DNA of 64,000 nt, taken from positions 9,729,472-9,793,471 of the forward strand of contig CM055107.1 in NCBI GenBank assembly GCA_029204225.1. The letters run 5' to 3'. The notes under the pieces were generated by a model. That model was not told the origin of the DNA and did no database searches. It worked only from the letters and a program-made list of their open reading frames with translations. Position numbers and translations under genes: made by a program. This DNA comes from Diphasiastrum complanatum. Lineage: Eukaryota > Streptophyta > Lycopodiopsida > Lycopodiales > Lycopodiaceae. Position 1 is the stretch's first letter. Every line of letters starts with the position of its first letter. Positions 37,825-50,500 of the stretch are shown piece by piece.

Positions 37825-39364
37825 ACCTTGTCATAAATGAATTCTTTCAATATGTACATGTCTCATCTTGCTATGTTCCACCCAATTGTACCACGAATTT
37901 AGTATTGATTGCATATATTAAAATTGTCTTGTCAATTCATTGATGCTGATTTTGATGACTACAAGCTACTTATAATTACAAGTTCTTAGGTCCAGTTGAA
38001 ATTTGCTATTGTAGATAGGTAATTAATCTTAACATGAATTTTTGGGAGTTTATCTTTCAACCAACGCATTTCATAATACTCACTGAAGTTCCATATAAAT
38101 GCCCCCCAATTAGATTTTGTATTGTTCTATAGACAAATCCATCAACCAAGTTAAAGTCTCACATGAGACATCAATTCGAAATCAATATAGCCCTAAAAGA
38201 AACCTTCACTCTATCAAATTGTATTGGTTATCATCTACTTTTATACTACAAAAATTTTGTATCTTCCAAAGAGCTTGACAAGCTCAAAAATTGCAAGTGA
38301 TTAAAATGCAAGTTTGGCAACTTCATATTTTCAAAATATGTAGATAATGAGATTATGCTCAAATAATGAAATTCCAAGAAAATGTGAATAATTTAATGCT
38401 AATCATGACAAGTACAAAGTACATCAAGCCAAGCCCTTATGAAAATATAACAAATTTCTAATTCACAAGGGCTCGAGGTGCATTTGAAAGAACAAATGAC
38501 ATATCTATAGTGATGATACAACTTATATAGTTATGTACATCTATGTCTCTAGTACTTTTGTGTTCAAAAATGGCTCCAAGTCTTCTTTGTAATGATATGA
38601 CCACTAATTTGATTATGCCCAAAATAAAGGAGCTCTCAATAAGATTCTTCTACCATGGCTTAAGCTAAAGACTTTGCATACAAATAGTTGCTATAAAATA
38701 TAAACAAGCATGCAACTCACAAAAAAGATAATCATCATAATTTATGAAACTAACAAAAGCTAATAAAAAAATCCCCATATACACGTATCAAATGTTTAGC
38801 AAGAGTTAGAACATAGAGTAGACAATGTCTTGGTTAGTTGACCTTCCCAACGACTTAGACAATAGCTTAGATAATATGCTAGACACTTTGTTAGATACTG
38901 CCTTTAGACAATAGCTTGGATACTGCCTTTGTATAGTTGGTTAGCAAGTGCCTTTGAATAAAATTCGAAAAGCCTTAAATAATTATTGTCCAAGAAATAA
39001 ATCAACTTCAGTCAACTTGCCTTGAGCCCAAGAGTAGAGACTTTGACATGAATTCTTGAATTACGACTAGGGAGTGCTCCAAGAAGCTTCATTATACATT
39101 TTATAGTTAGCAATCTTCCATTAAACAAGCTTGAGAAAGACTAATTTGAGAGAAAATATGTTAAATGGGGTACCCATGCTATCACAACCACCTTTTCACA
39201 AAAGGCAATCTTAAACTTTTATCCAAGCAACAACATGCCTAATGGTAACACCTAAACTCTTATGTATGTGCACTTAGATCATGATAGTCCCAATCTTAAT
39301 GTGTCTTAAACTACAAAAATCGATATGAATTTGAAGCAAACTAAGGTGCAGTTCACAATTGGTA
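37825..39364. other. Non-coding stretch, no gene seen
   Basis: AT-rich. At 38860-38960 short GATAC-TGCCTTT / GACAATAGCTT units repeat a few times. No LTR, RNA gene or coding sequence recognised. Confidence 0.4.
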
Positions 39365-39531
39365 GTGTTCAAGCATGGAGTTAAATGCAAGATTCCATGG
39401 TTTAAGAGTTTAGGTTGGTAGTAAATTCAATAGTCCTACTCAAAGACGACTGGCAGTGTTCAAGCATGGAGCGGAATACAAGATTTCATGGTTTAAGACT
39501 TTAGGATGGTGCTAATTTAATAGTCCTACTC
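39365..39531. repeat. ~91-bp tandem duplication
   Basis: Two direct copies (about 39365-39443 and 39456-39531) share GTGTTCAAGCATGGAG, CAAGATT-CATGGTTTAAGA and AATAGTCCTACTCAA, with some substitutions. Confidence 0.75.
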
Positions 39532-39640
39532 AATTTAGTCCTCCGTGAATAAGATTGCTCTACCAATCACCACTTCTTCAAGAGGTTGATGCACCATGTA
39601 GGGATCAAAGATACGGACTAAATATTTGTGATGCGGCCAA

Positions 39641-39844
39641 CTATAGCACTCCGAGCCACTGGAGCGGCGAGGAGTGCTATAGCACGTAGCCCACCATTGG
39701 ATCATGAATATTAGACGTAGCAGTTGTGAATCTACGACTCAGATTAAAGACGTTTCAAAATCTCTACTATGACTTAGAATCTGCCTCTTCCTAGCCAACC
39801 GGATGATGCCATGTGTCCGATATCACTCCTCACAACTGCTACGT
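39641..39844. repeat. Two adjacent inverted-repeat structures
   Basis: First: CTATAGCACTCC at 39641-39652 and its exact complement at 39671-39682, with an 18-bp loop. Second: ACGTAGCAGTTGTGA at 39715-39729 and its exact complement TCACAACTGCTACGT at 39830-39844, enclosing 100 bp. No clear target duplication flanks the second. They could be a MITE-like element or a transcribed hairpin. Confidence 0.7.
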
Positions 39845-40871
39845 ATTACTTTCATTTAAGCCTACTTTACTAAGATGTTTTATATATATGTAGTTTTTCA
39901 TGGCTTCACAGCATCTAATACTGCCCTGCCACAAATGTTTATACATTTATATATAAGACGCACTGAAATGCTCCATCTATTCAATATACTTATGAAGGCT
40001 TCTTGAAGACTGAAAAAAACTTTTCTTGCCTCAAATCGTAGTGCTGTACTAGGCAAAGAGGGTATCCAAATGCTATAGAGCAATATGTGTTGCAAAACTA
40101 GTCTTTGAAGAATACAGACAACTTATTGTTAAGTTAAATAAGAGAAATGAAAGAATTACCTACATTTTCACAAGTTAAGCTTAACTTCATTCTTTGTCCT
40201 AAAAGATAAAACCTTTACAAGTGACATAAATCAGCTATGCCCAAAGTGCATTGGAAGTTAGAATTCTATAATTCCAACTGAGAATGCTCTGAGTTTTTTT
40301 CAAAGCTTACTGGTATGACATGTTTGAAATTGGAATGTCAAAGAGATATTTCATTAGTGGAATTCCACAATAAAAAATGACTCTTTGTAAAGATGCTTTT
40401 ATTTTTTTCTATAGTATTTGAATGAGTCATTTTGCGGGGGTGACTGCAAAAAGTTCAGCACACAAGATATCAATGAAGGAAACAACACAATAAATAGAAT
40501 ACATTAGAATACTGATTTTAAGATGCTGATCGAGTCAATATCCTTATGTGTATTACTAATCGAATTCATCTTTACACAAAAAGTCTAATTACATTGTCTA
40601 CAGATCTCTTGAAAGAGATCAGGTTTAAGCTCTAGTGGTCACTTCAAAATAAAATAGACAGTCCATTAGATGCAATTTTGAGAAATAATTCCAAACTGGA
40701 TTGCCAATGATAAAGCTATTAACAACAAGAAGCATGTAAATTGTATTACTTTTTGGTATGATATGGCACAAGCAGATATTTGGTGAATGGTGTGCATCCA
40801 CTAAACAAACATTGTAACAAGGTGTTGTTTCCATCCTTAATGGATTGAAAGAAAAAATTGCTGAGAACTAA
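39845..40871. other. Non-coding stretch with a motif-free open frame
   Basis: A 69-codon minus-strand frame at 40625-40834 has no recognisable motif and overlaps the possible 3' region of the histone-like gene. Otherwise featureless. Confidence 0.3.
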
Positions 40872-41069
40872 GCTGTATTTATAGCCGAATCCAATGCCGC
40901 ATTATCTACATTTTCACTCAAAGGAGAAACTCGAATATTCATCCTCTTAACTTTCTTCAAAGCCCTCTTGGGGGCTGGCTACTTCCTAGGCCTCTTGGCA
41001 GGGAGGTCTTTCCTATCTAAGGTATTGGGTCTGGGTGCAAATGGCTCACCCTTATGTAATTTGCAATAC
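40872..41069 (-). other. Basic coding-like sequence directly after the histone-like frame
   Basis: In the +1 frame relative to the histone-like gene, and starting at its stop codon, the minus strand reads RYCKLHKGEPFAPRPNT, RKDLPAKRPRK, a TAG, then PAPKRALKKVKRMNIRVSPL and ends at a TAG near 40872. It is rich in Lys, Arg, Pro and Ala like a histone tail or nuclear protein. It may be a former C-terminal extension separated by a frameshift, or chance. Not seen in ordinary H3. Confidence 0.3.
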
Positions 41070-41441
41070 CTATCCTACATCCTCTATAGCAGTTGAAAAT
41101 CTTTTGGCATTATAGTAACTTGCTCGGCATGGATGGCTACCAAAAAAGAGTTCAAAAAATAGGCTCTGATAATCCTCATCAGCCTCTTGAAGACACTGAA
41201 GTGTCACAGGTGTGAACCTAACAAAAATTCCAAGATAATTCCTAATGATCTGGTGAACACTATGGTAGAAGTGTGCTCTGGGAATAAGCAGGTTGGTTGA
41301 CCTCTGATATTTTTGAATCTCAGATAACCACCTACTATGGTTACGCCTTCTCATTTGCCTTGGAGGATTCAAGGCAACAGGAGGCCCTGAGGCAAAACCG
41401 ACAGAGAGAAAAGCTCTCCTCGTGTGCTTCCTCCTATCCAT
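41070..41441 (-). CDS. Diverged histone H3, closest in pattern to centromeric CENH3
   Basis: An intact, intronless 123-codon frame with ATG at 41441. The N-terminus (MDRRKHTRR) echoes the H3 start (M-A-R-T-K-Q-T-A-R). A short basic tail leads to the histone fold: KYQRSTNLLIPRAHF at residues 44-58 is the alphaN-alpha1 segment, with 'LLIPRA' as in CENH3 rather than the 'LLIRKLPF' of canonical H3. TLQCLQEADEDYQSLFFE (80-97) is the alpha2 helix, matching the 'ALQEAAEDYLVxLFE' pattern. PCRA...NAKRFSTAIEDVG (104-123) corresponds to the alpha3 end (LCAIHAKRVTIMPKDxQLARRIRG), with poor conservation. Several near-invariant residues are changed and alpha3 is shortened, so it may be a retrocopy decaying without stops, or a fast-evolving variant. 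It would act in chromatin as an H4 partner if functional. The H3 family call is strong; CENH3 type is likely; function is unknown. Confidence 0.72.
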   Translation of the reverse strand: MDRRKHTRRAFLSVGFASGPPVALNPPRQMRRRNHSRWLSEIQKYQRSTNLLIPRAHFYHSVHQIIRNYLGIFVRFTPVTLQCLQEADEDYQSLFFELFFGSHPCRASYYNAKRFSTAIEDVG

Positions 41442-41769
41442 ATCACTTGGCTATTGAGATATTGAACTTGTGCACAATATGACTGAAATGAGCGAGAGTG
41501 GTGTAACGAGAATCGTAGAGAAGCTATATGTACGGAGCCATATGGTGTATCGCTTATGTGTACAGGTAGAGTACTAGGGATGAAAATGGATATAGACGAG
41601 CATCACGCAAGACCGATACGTGGGGAGGCAGTGCAAAACAAAAGTGAAAAAAAAAGCCTTAGGGGTGAAGTCCTGTATTCCATGGCTCACACATGCGAAC
41701 GAATGGTGTGTCGCACTAACAACGAATCAAATTGTGCCATGTGTCGATGTATGATGCAATGAGACCGAG

Positions 41770-41879
41770 ACACGTGTCAAATTGTCAGGTCACACATGTG
41801 TCATAGTACGGATGAATAGGGAGGTGACACGTGTTCCATTGACTATTGACTCACACGTGTAGAAAATAACCTATAAAAG
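41770..41879 (+). promoter_or_regulatory. Promoter with three ACACGTGT palindromes and a TATA box
   Basis: The 8-bp palindrome ACACGTGT (ACGTG G-box/ABRE core) occurs at 41770-41777, 41827-41834 and 41853-41860, and CTATAAAAG, a good TATA box, at 41871-41879. A related ACACATGTGT lies at 41791-41800. This reads rightwards toward the frame at 42104 and gene X copy B, and lies ~330 bp from the histone-like ATG on the other strand, so the intergenic region could serve both directions. Confidence 0.6.
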
Positions 41880-42103
41880 ACATGCAACTTGATTATTTTT
41901 TTGTTTTTGTCCCTCGATTTTTGCACATATCGCTCTTGTGCATGCTACTTGTTTGTTCTCCAGTAGCTAGTGGTCTATGTGTGCACAAGTGTGATCTTCC
42001 ATATTCTAATTCTATATATATCGCTCATGTGCACGTTCTTAACAACCACTTTTTTCCAATTTGTTTACCTCTTGTGCACAGAAGCGATATTTGCTTGAGA
42101 GCG

Positions 42104-42457
42104 ATGGCATCGTCTTTCAGAGCTAGCTGTGAGAGCATCCTAAGTGTATTTTTTTTTTTTGAGTTTGAAATTTCAGATTACTTAGACTACTTTCATTTCC
42201 TATTTCACCCTTTTCTACATGTTTTCAAGACTGCACAACCCAATGCTGAAGTATTTTATGACTACTATGTTAGATTCAGAAATATAGTCAATAATCTTGT
42301 TATCTCCATAGGTCCTCTCTTGCTCATGCATTTTACTGATCTTGTCCATTTCTTTTTGCAATTCAAGCAAAGACTGGATATGATGTATACTAGATTGTTT
42401 GAACAATTTAGAAGCTCTACGATGTGCTGTCTATTAGAGAAAATGTCATTTTGTTGA
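42104..42457 (+). other. Possible 5' exon(s) downstream of the TATA box
   Basis: An ATG at 42104 gives MASSFRASCESILS about 200 bp beyond the predicted transcription start. An open frame continues to 42457 through a T-tract and possible splice sites (acceptor TTGAAATTTCAG about 42176), so it may mix exon and intron. Whether it is spliced to gene X copy B (from 42483) cannot be decided by eye. Confidence 0.35.
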
Positions 42458-42482
42458 ATACCAAACTAGGTTTATACGTTTT

Positions 42483-43020
42483 TTGTTAGTTCAGATCCTA
42501 GACGATGAGGAAGTTATAGATTCTGATCCTCAGATCACCTCATCCTTAGTTCCATCATCCTTCAAAGACATTAGTCACTTCCTTATTGACAACCCTACTA
42601 AGGATAGTGACTTTCTTGACGTTGATACTCAAGTGCTTAGGAATTTTTTCATTGGCTCAAATTTTACTGCTGATGAATTGATGTTTTTCAATTTGCCAAC
42701 GTACCATATAAATGATGATGTATATATTACTACAACTAATTTGTGTAATTTTTTGACTATCGTGAGGATGTGCTTTGTTATTATCTGACGCAATTTTTGA
42801 ATTCTCCAACAATATAAATGGATAACGATGATGAGGAAGGACTTCTGACTGGTGAAGAATGCATGACGAAAGCTTTGTTAGATTTTCATTGTACTCTACA
42901 TATATTGAACTTAGTGGAAACAAAAATAATACACATCTACTAGATGCATACTCAAGCAGAGAATTTCTTCATGACAATATAGCCATTAAAGGAGATACAA
43001 AAATTGATGATGAAGAGTGA
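42483..43020 (+). pseudogene. Gene X copy B: acidic protein of unknown function
   Basis: The first block (42483-42750) reads ILDDEEVIDSDPQITSSLVP, HFLIDNPTKDSDFLDVD, then ADELMFFNLPTYHINDDVYI and TTTNLCNF. One T is missing in the run at 42749-42754 relative to copy A, and the next frame continues DYREDVLCYYLTQFLNS. Then MDNDDEEGLLTGEECMTKAL and the final exon-like block YIELSGNKNNTHLLDAYSSR, EFLHD, GDTKIDDEE end at TGA 43018-43020. Block order matches copy A exactly, but the copies differ enough to show long divergence. The protein is strongly acidic with no recognised domain. Gene Y copy B converges on it with 51 bp between stops. Confidence 0.7.
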
Positions 43021-43071
43021 AAACCTTGTATTCAGTATTTATACAGTCAATACTTATACAATCAGTACATA

Positions 43072-45050
43072 TCATTTGATTATGATGCTCTTCTTCTCTT
43101 GTTCCATGAATTTGCAAGCTTTTTTGAACTTTTCATAATTTGAAGATTCGGTGATTTGTCTAATTTGAGCTCTCATTGGTTCTCCCATGTCGGGTGTTTT
43201 GATGGAATGCTGCTTGTGCTTGCCAATGTGATTTTTCCATTTCTTGTGATGACCAGATACTCATGCTCCCATAGGTATTTCCAAATAATGATGTGTGATC
43301 CATGAGTATGTGATGCATAATAGTGAAATATAAAATTAGCAAAAGCAAATTTGAAATGAGTAATGATAGAAAATTAAGGAACATTTAAAGTAATTGACCA
43401 TGTAATGCGTGATGTAGACCCCCCATGCTTTTGATATGCATCAACAAACTCCACACAAGTCTGTTGTATAATATGCTTATCTATATTTGTTAATGTATTT
43501 TTTCTTAGAATTTGAATCATATTGTCTAATTTGTTTCACACATCAACTTTTTGTAGTCTAGTTGCACCCTTCACCTCAAAATTCTAAATTGCAGCAATGA
43601 TCTCCTTTCAAACAGAGTGTGCAATACTTGATTCTTTACTTGTGTGGTTTGAAAAAAATCTTTGTGCTTTTGCTCCTTCTATACTTGGCTTACGTGGCAA
43701 ATTTTCAGTCTTTCCTAAGAGCTTTTCATCTTTTTGTATTTTCACATGACCCTTGTGGAGTCTTGCTTTCGATAGAACATCTTCTAATCTAGAGATGGCT
43801 TGTTTTGATGATGATGCTAGCTTGGTATTCCAAGCAGATAATATGTGAAGATAAACAAGTTTCTCTATTATCCTCACCTCTGCATGAAGAGTACAAATGT
43901 GTACATTTTTCAATGGAATAGACAATACAAGTTTTCAATTTGGATCTAAATTTTCTCTAGTTATACTTGTACTTCTTGTAACATCTTTCGTCAGTTTCAT
44001 GCAGTATATACATGGATGCTTAGATGTGGCTCCATTTATACATGCATTTCAAAGTTTTCAAATCACCTGCCAAATGCCACTCCACATTGAAATCTCCTTT
44101 TCCAGGTACATTGAGCTATACACCATCCATATGCTCTTTAATAATCCGAGGATAAGATGTTCTATAGAATATCCTTGATAAAATATCATCATCCTCTTTC
44201 AAAACATATCAACAAAAATGTACCATTAATTCAGAAATCAACACAGCTAGTTAGCTTGATTTTAAACTTTAATCATATTTCATTATTGAATGAGCAAATA
44301 TACCTGCAAAGCTGCCAACCACCAGATATCATTTTTAGATTGGACACTGAAGTTAAAATCTCCCGATCAATTGATTTTCCAAGTGCCTCGTTCATGAGAG
44401 TTATACTAACCCTCTCCATCTTTTGCCCTTTAACTATTTCTGACTCATCGAACTTAAGCACTATGATTATTTTACCAGTTACCTTTTCCATTGTGATTTC
44501 ACAAAAAGCAATCATATATCTTAGTAACTGATTTACATCCACAAATAGGTTATTTGATGCATTGTAGGAAATTGATTTTCCTTCAGTATGATATGTCTCT
44601 TCAATATGAAATGGAGTGTCTATAATCTTATGCATTTCTATCTTTAAGCTACTTCTCTCATTCTTAAAATGATATGACCTTGGAAGAGGAATTTTTTAAT
44701 ACAAACTTGCTTAAATTCTTCTTTGATAAGTTTAAAAATCGTATCATATGCTTCCTTGCTTATCCCGACAAAATCACAAGCACCTTGCATTATAGTTTTA
44801 TCTAAGAATTTTTATATGTCCATCATCAAGCCTTCTACAATTTTAGAATTATATTGTGTAGACTTTTATTATTCATCAACATAGAGTCAATTGATTTACC
44901 TGTTAATATACAACCCAATGTCTTTCCAATTGAATCATTATCTCTAATATTTTAATTTGCAACCAATGCAGATCTGCATTGAGAGAAAACAAATTAGAAA
45001 ACAAACCTGCATAAGCATATTCAATTAAACATCTGAGATAAATCACAAAA
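43072..45050 (-). pseudogene. Gene Y copy B: RNase-H-like (DDE) transposase candidate
   Basis: Minus strand, multi-exon and frameshifted. In order: NIRDNDSIGKTLGCILTGKS (about 44945); GACDFVGISKEAYDTIFKLI, KEEFKQVC (44790-44710); after a shift a 120-codon frame (44635-44273) with PFHIEETYHTEGKSISYN, LFVDVNQLLRYMI and IIIVLKFDESEIVKGQKMER. Then IKEHMDG, NVEWHLAGDLKTLKCMY, SKHPCIYCMKLTKDVTRS, and IPLKNVHICTLHAEVRIIEK (43925-43870). A Lys-rich linker follows, then TNIDKHIIQQTCVEFVD, SIWSSQEMEKSHWQAQAAFH (about 43260) and EKFKKACKFMEQEKK to the stop at 43072-43074. A 'KFDESE' strand, a C-x2-C pair, an 'LHAEVRI' segment and a late 'QEMEKSHWQAQ' helix are spaced like the catalytic core of large cut-and-paste transposases. 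I infer that class; the family is not one I can name. Confidence 0.6.
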
Positions 45051-45053
45051 TAC

Positions 45054-45863
<810 letters not shown>

Positions 45864-45869
45864 AAAATC

Positions 45870-46840
45870 CTAGCCACAAGGTATTTCATTCTTGATGTAA
45901 AAAAGCATATTGGCTTGTGATTTTTTGCATGCAAGAATAAATCTTTTTATTTTTCAGATTCTCAAGAAAATCCTCATCTCCTTAATGTGAAAACAAAGAA
46001 GTGTACTATTGAGCAACATCTATATCATTATAGAAATTGCAACACCTAGATTTTTTGATTTCTGAACATGCCTTACAAAAATGATGCCTTTGCTTGTTTA
46101 GGTTATGCTATTGGCCATGCACTAAAACCTAACAACACATCATTCAACAACCTATTGAAGATAAGAGACTTTTTCAAGAAAAATAAAAAGGGTAACAAAG
46201 CACGAGGAGGTGTTGTTTGTTGGATTATTATTCTTATCTCTCTATAATCCTACTATTAATCTACATCCATTTATTTATCTAGTTGTTGTAGATTTACTCA
46301 CATTATTGGAGTACAAAAATACACAAGAATCGCAAGGTAGGTTTACAATCACTTATGGCCTCTTACGATTCATGGACTTTGACGTCTACTTACAAGTTCT
46401 TACATGTAATCACAAGCTTACATTCTACATTTGTTTATGAGTCTTTACGCTTGATAATGAGTGTATTGCATTATGGTCATTTATGGACGTTTTACGTTTG
46501 CCCACTAGCTTACGTCTTACAACTACTTACGAACCTTTATGCTTGTCAACTTTCACTCTTATGACTATTTCCAGATCTTCATGAACACGACAATGACAAT
46601 GAAAAATAATTATCAAGAGACTATCAAAGGGTCGACAAATATTTGTCAAAGGTTAACAAAACATGCTACCACTTGTTTTGAAGCTAATGTGTTGTCCGAT
46701 TCTAGGAACGACATGGAATATTCTAAAATATGGCAAGAGGCTTATGCAATAAGCCCAAACACTATATAACTAAAGTAGAGAGTGGAAAGTATTAGAAACA
46801 GACAACCAATTGGCATCCTGCATGTGTGACATTGATGAAC
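45870..46840. other. Non-coding stretch
   Basis: At 46360-46540 CTTACG / TTTACG motifs recur every 20-40 bp. No gene recognised. The right part may hold the outer portion of the LTR that ends at 47031. Confidence 0.35.
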
Positions 46841-46849
46841 AATCACAAA

Positions 46850-47515
46850 TCTAGGCTATTCCACAATCAGATCCGATCCAGTAGAATCAAATGTGACTCT
46901 TGTCATGATAGTATGGTTCAAATTTGATAGGTGTAGCCATGAATTGAAGAAGGATCATTCCATAGAGCCCGACATTTGCATCTATTGAATGCATGTTCTT
47001 TGTTGTGTCGATCTTGTTTCCTTTTTCCAACATAGTATCAGAGCTAAATGTGTTATCAGAGCATTATCTAGTATCAGATCATTCAATCTAATTGGAGCAT
47101 TTATATTGATTCCAGTTAGAGCATTGCATAGTAATAGTGTTTTGATATTATCAGACATTATTTTTCAATCTTAGATCATTGACAGATCAGACTATCAGTA
47201 GATTGACTTTCATATAGATTCAGAGGAAAAAACTGGTTTTATAGTCGATAAGCTAGATAGATCATTTAATCATTTGTGAAAATTTAAGATGAAGACTGTG
47301 GTAATCACCAAGAGTTGTGGGATGTTGTCACATGTATCGAAGAGAGGCCTGATGTCAACATAATTGACACCAAATAAAAATTAAAGGATGGTAAAGATTT
47401 TGCACTAATCATTCTAAAAATTTCAGATACTCATATTGGACATGTATTTGAAGCTCAAACTTCAAAAGAAGTATGGGACATCTTGAGGGCACTATATGAT
47501 GTGAGGGACGTGAAA
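46850..47515 (+). mobile_element. Copia 5' end: LTR end, primer site, gag start (plus strand)
   Basis: An LTR end TTCCAACA at 47024-47031 is followed by TAGTATCAGAGC, the Met-tRNA primer site with one change. From about 47230 the plus strand reads a Copia gag start (KLDRSFNHL, FKMKTVVITK, ISDTHIGHVFEAQTSKEVWD) broken by stops. The LTR portion resembles the end of 16539-17480 and the gag resembles 51141-50920, so it is the same family as its neighbour. It stops at 47515, where RNase H of the opposite-strand copy begins. Confidence 0.65.
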
Positions 47516-50500
47516 TAATAATGTCGGAGCATGTTGATTCAGACTGATATCTGAAAGTAAGTTTCTTAACCAAATTGCTTCTTTTTTTGTAGGTTGTGAG
47601 GCTGCGATATACTCTAATTCTGTAGAAGATAGAGCTATCGAAGATTGCTTGCAACAGTCCCAAGAAATTGGACTTGTTGAGGAAGAATGTAAATCTGGAA
47701 GTGGATTTACGAGTGTCTACATCTTCTGCCCAACTTGCATCTATAAAAACAATGAGTAAATTGAGTTTGTCATTGTCGACTGCTCCATAACAAATGCAAA
47801 AGTCCATAGTAGCTCGAAGATATCTCATGAATCTGATAAGAGCCTTCCATGTTACACCAGGGTTGGTCATATACTGCCTTGGGGAGTTGACTACAAAAGT
47901 TATGGCCTGGTATAGATCAGTGGGTACATAAGAGATCCTATTATCGAATGATAAAAATACTCACACATCTTCTCCTTCTCTTGAATTATTTGAGGACACT
48001 GGTCCTTTGACAATTTGAGACCTGGTTCCATTGGTGAGAGAGCTAACTTGCAATTAATCAGATTATATCTGACTAACATAATGTACCTCTGTTGAGTAAT
48101 GCAGATCAACTTTCAATTTCTATCTCTATGGATTTGAATACCAAGGCAAAAATGAGCTTCACCCAGGTCGGTCATGTCGAATTCAGAAGATAGCATTGTC
48201 TTGTCCTCTTTTATCAGATCGATAATATTGTTAAAGAGAAATGTGTCGTCCACGTACAAAGTGATAATGATAAAAGACTGCTGCACTGTCTTGAAGCAAA
48301 CATTTGAATCTAAAGAGCTAGGTGTGTAGCCGTGATCAATAAGAAAGCTATTGATGCTTTGAAACCATGCTCGAATAGATTGCTTCAAGCTATAAAGTGC
48401 CTTATGGAGTTTACACACATGATTATGTTTACCCTCGATAATATAATTTTTGGGTTGCACCATATAAATGTCTTCTTCAATTAATCCATTGAGATATGTT
48501 GTCTATACATGATCTGTTGCAGCAGCAAACAATAATAAAAGTTGAATAGAAGAATGATTAACTACTGGACTGAAAGTCTTAGTATAATCGACATTGTATA
48601 CCTGAGAAAATTCTTTGTCGAGCTTTTTTTTTCTGTCTATGCTTCCATCTGCTTTGTACTTGACTTTGAAAATCCATGTGCAATCAACTACATTTTTGCT
48701 AGTAGGTAATTCGACAATCGTCCATGTCTAGTTCTTGATAAGAGATGAATACTCTTTATCCATAGCTTCTTTCCAAAGATCGGAATTTGGCTAACTGAGT
48801 GCCTCTTTGACAGTCGATGGCTTGTGAACAAGGTAGCCTGTAGACTCGTTGATATACCTGATAGGTGGTCTACTAGCTCTTGATCATCTTCTGAGAAATA
48901 GAGAAAGTTGATCATTTTCATTATACTATAGTTGCTGAACTGCAACATCATCTTTTTTGGATTCGCTGCTGGCATGTTATTTGTCAATAGTAGATGAGCT
49001 TGGACCTTCAATGGAAATAGTCGACTGAGGAACTGGGAAGTTTAATATGTCAGGAGAATCTAACAGGTTGGCTACATGGGCATTGCCTTTTCCTTTGAGG
49101 TCGATAAACTGATCTTCGATGAAGATGATATCCCGGCTAGTGAATATCTTCGACTCGATGGGATTGAACAACTTATAGGCTTGATCAGAAGTAGTATAGC
49201 TGATGAAAATACATTTGATACTCTGGAAGTCGAGCTTATTCTTGAGATCATGAGGAATCTATGCATAAGCAGTACATCCAAAAACTCGTAAGTTTGATAA
49301 AGAAGGTTTGGTACCTATCCAAATTTCGAATGGTGTTTTGTCCAAGAGATCTTTATGCACTTTGCCGATTCAACTAAGATTCTGTTCTTCCTCTCAACAA
49401 GACCATTTGACTAAGGTGAATAGGAGATAATGTCTTGTTGCTCAATGCCATTGTTAAGGTAGTACTCCTTCAATTCAGTGGAGATATATTCTCCCCCGTT
49501 ATCTGACCTCAATGCTTTGATTCGTTTACCAATTTGATTTTTGCATGCTCTTTGAATTGCTTGAACTTGATGAAAGCCTCTAATTTCTATGTAATGAAAT
49601 AAACAACTGTTCTTCTAGAGAATTCGTCAATAAAGGTAATGAATTACTTTGCATCTAGTAATGAAGGAGTTTGCATAGATCCACATATATCTTTATGAAC
49701 AACATCTAACAAACCTTTTGATGCATGCCTATGACTTGATCTAAAAGGAATCCTAGTCTACTTTCCAAGGATGCAGTTATGGCAGACAGGGAGATCGACT
49801 TTACCGGATAGTCGAGATCAAGTACTAGGGATTGTCTGGACATGTCTAAATCAGATTAGCAATGTGCCAATCTATATAAGTATCCATGCCTCTTGCCGAG
49901 TGCAAGAATATTATTACTCCTATCGATCATTCTGCATTGATCAGACTCAAACTCCACCTTATGACCTAAATTTGTAATTCTACTTACTAATAACATATTT
50001 GTAGAGAGTTTAGGAAGATAGAAGACTTTTGACAGTAGTTTGAATTGATCATGCTGGAATCTTAATCTTACAATACCTTCACCTTTGATAGTGTGAGTAC
50101 TATCATCACCAAGATGAACATACTTCTTTGTGCTATAAGGCATATAGGATTGAAAAATTTCACGATAATTGGTCATATGTTGAGTAGCTCCAGAATCCGA
50201 AAACCACAAGTCATCCTAATTTGCGTACTCTTTAACCATAAAAGTGCCTGTGTCCATTTCGCAGGAGATGTTGTAGCTGTATTTGCTTTTTGATCAGGTT
50301 GCTTGGCTGCATTCTTTGCTTTGAGAATTCATCAATCCTGAATCTCATGGTTATTGAGTTTGCAATACTTGCAAAACATCTTCATCTTCGACGAATCTGG
50401 ATTTGATGATTGTTCTTGACTTTGAGTCTATTTATGATTCAATGCAAACTGCTTGGAGCTTTTTTGCTTCTGTCGTTTCGAGCCCTTGTTGATATATAGA

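Noticed and set aside
41882-42103. Upstream part of the 191-codon frame starting at 41882
   Set aside because: Its ATG lies only a few bases after the TATA box, upstream of any plausible transcription start.
43897-44178. Plus-strand frame with a hydrophobic N-terminal half
   Set aside because: Antisense to gene Y copy B; the minus-strand blocks are conserved with copy A and explain the openness. The same holds for 30122-30322 on the minus strand.
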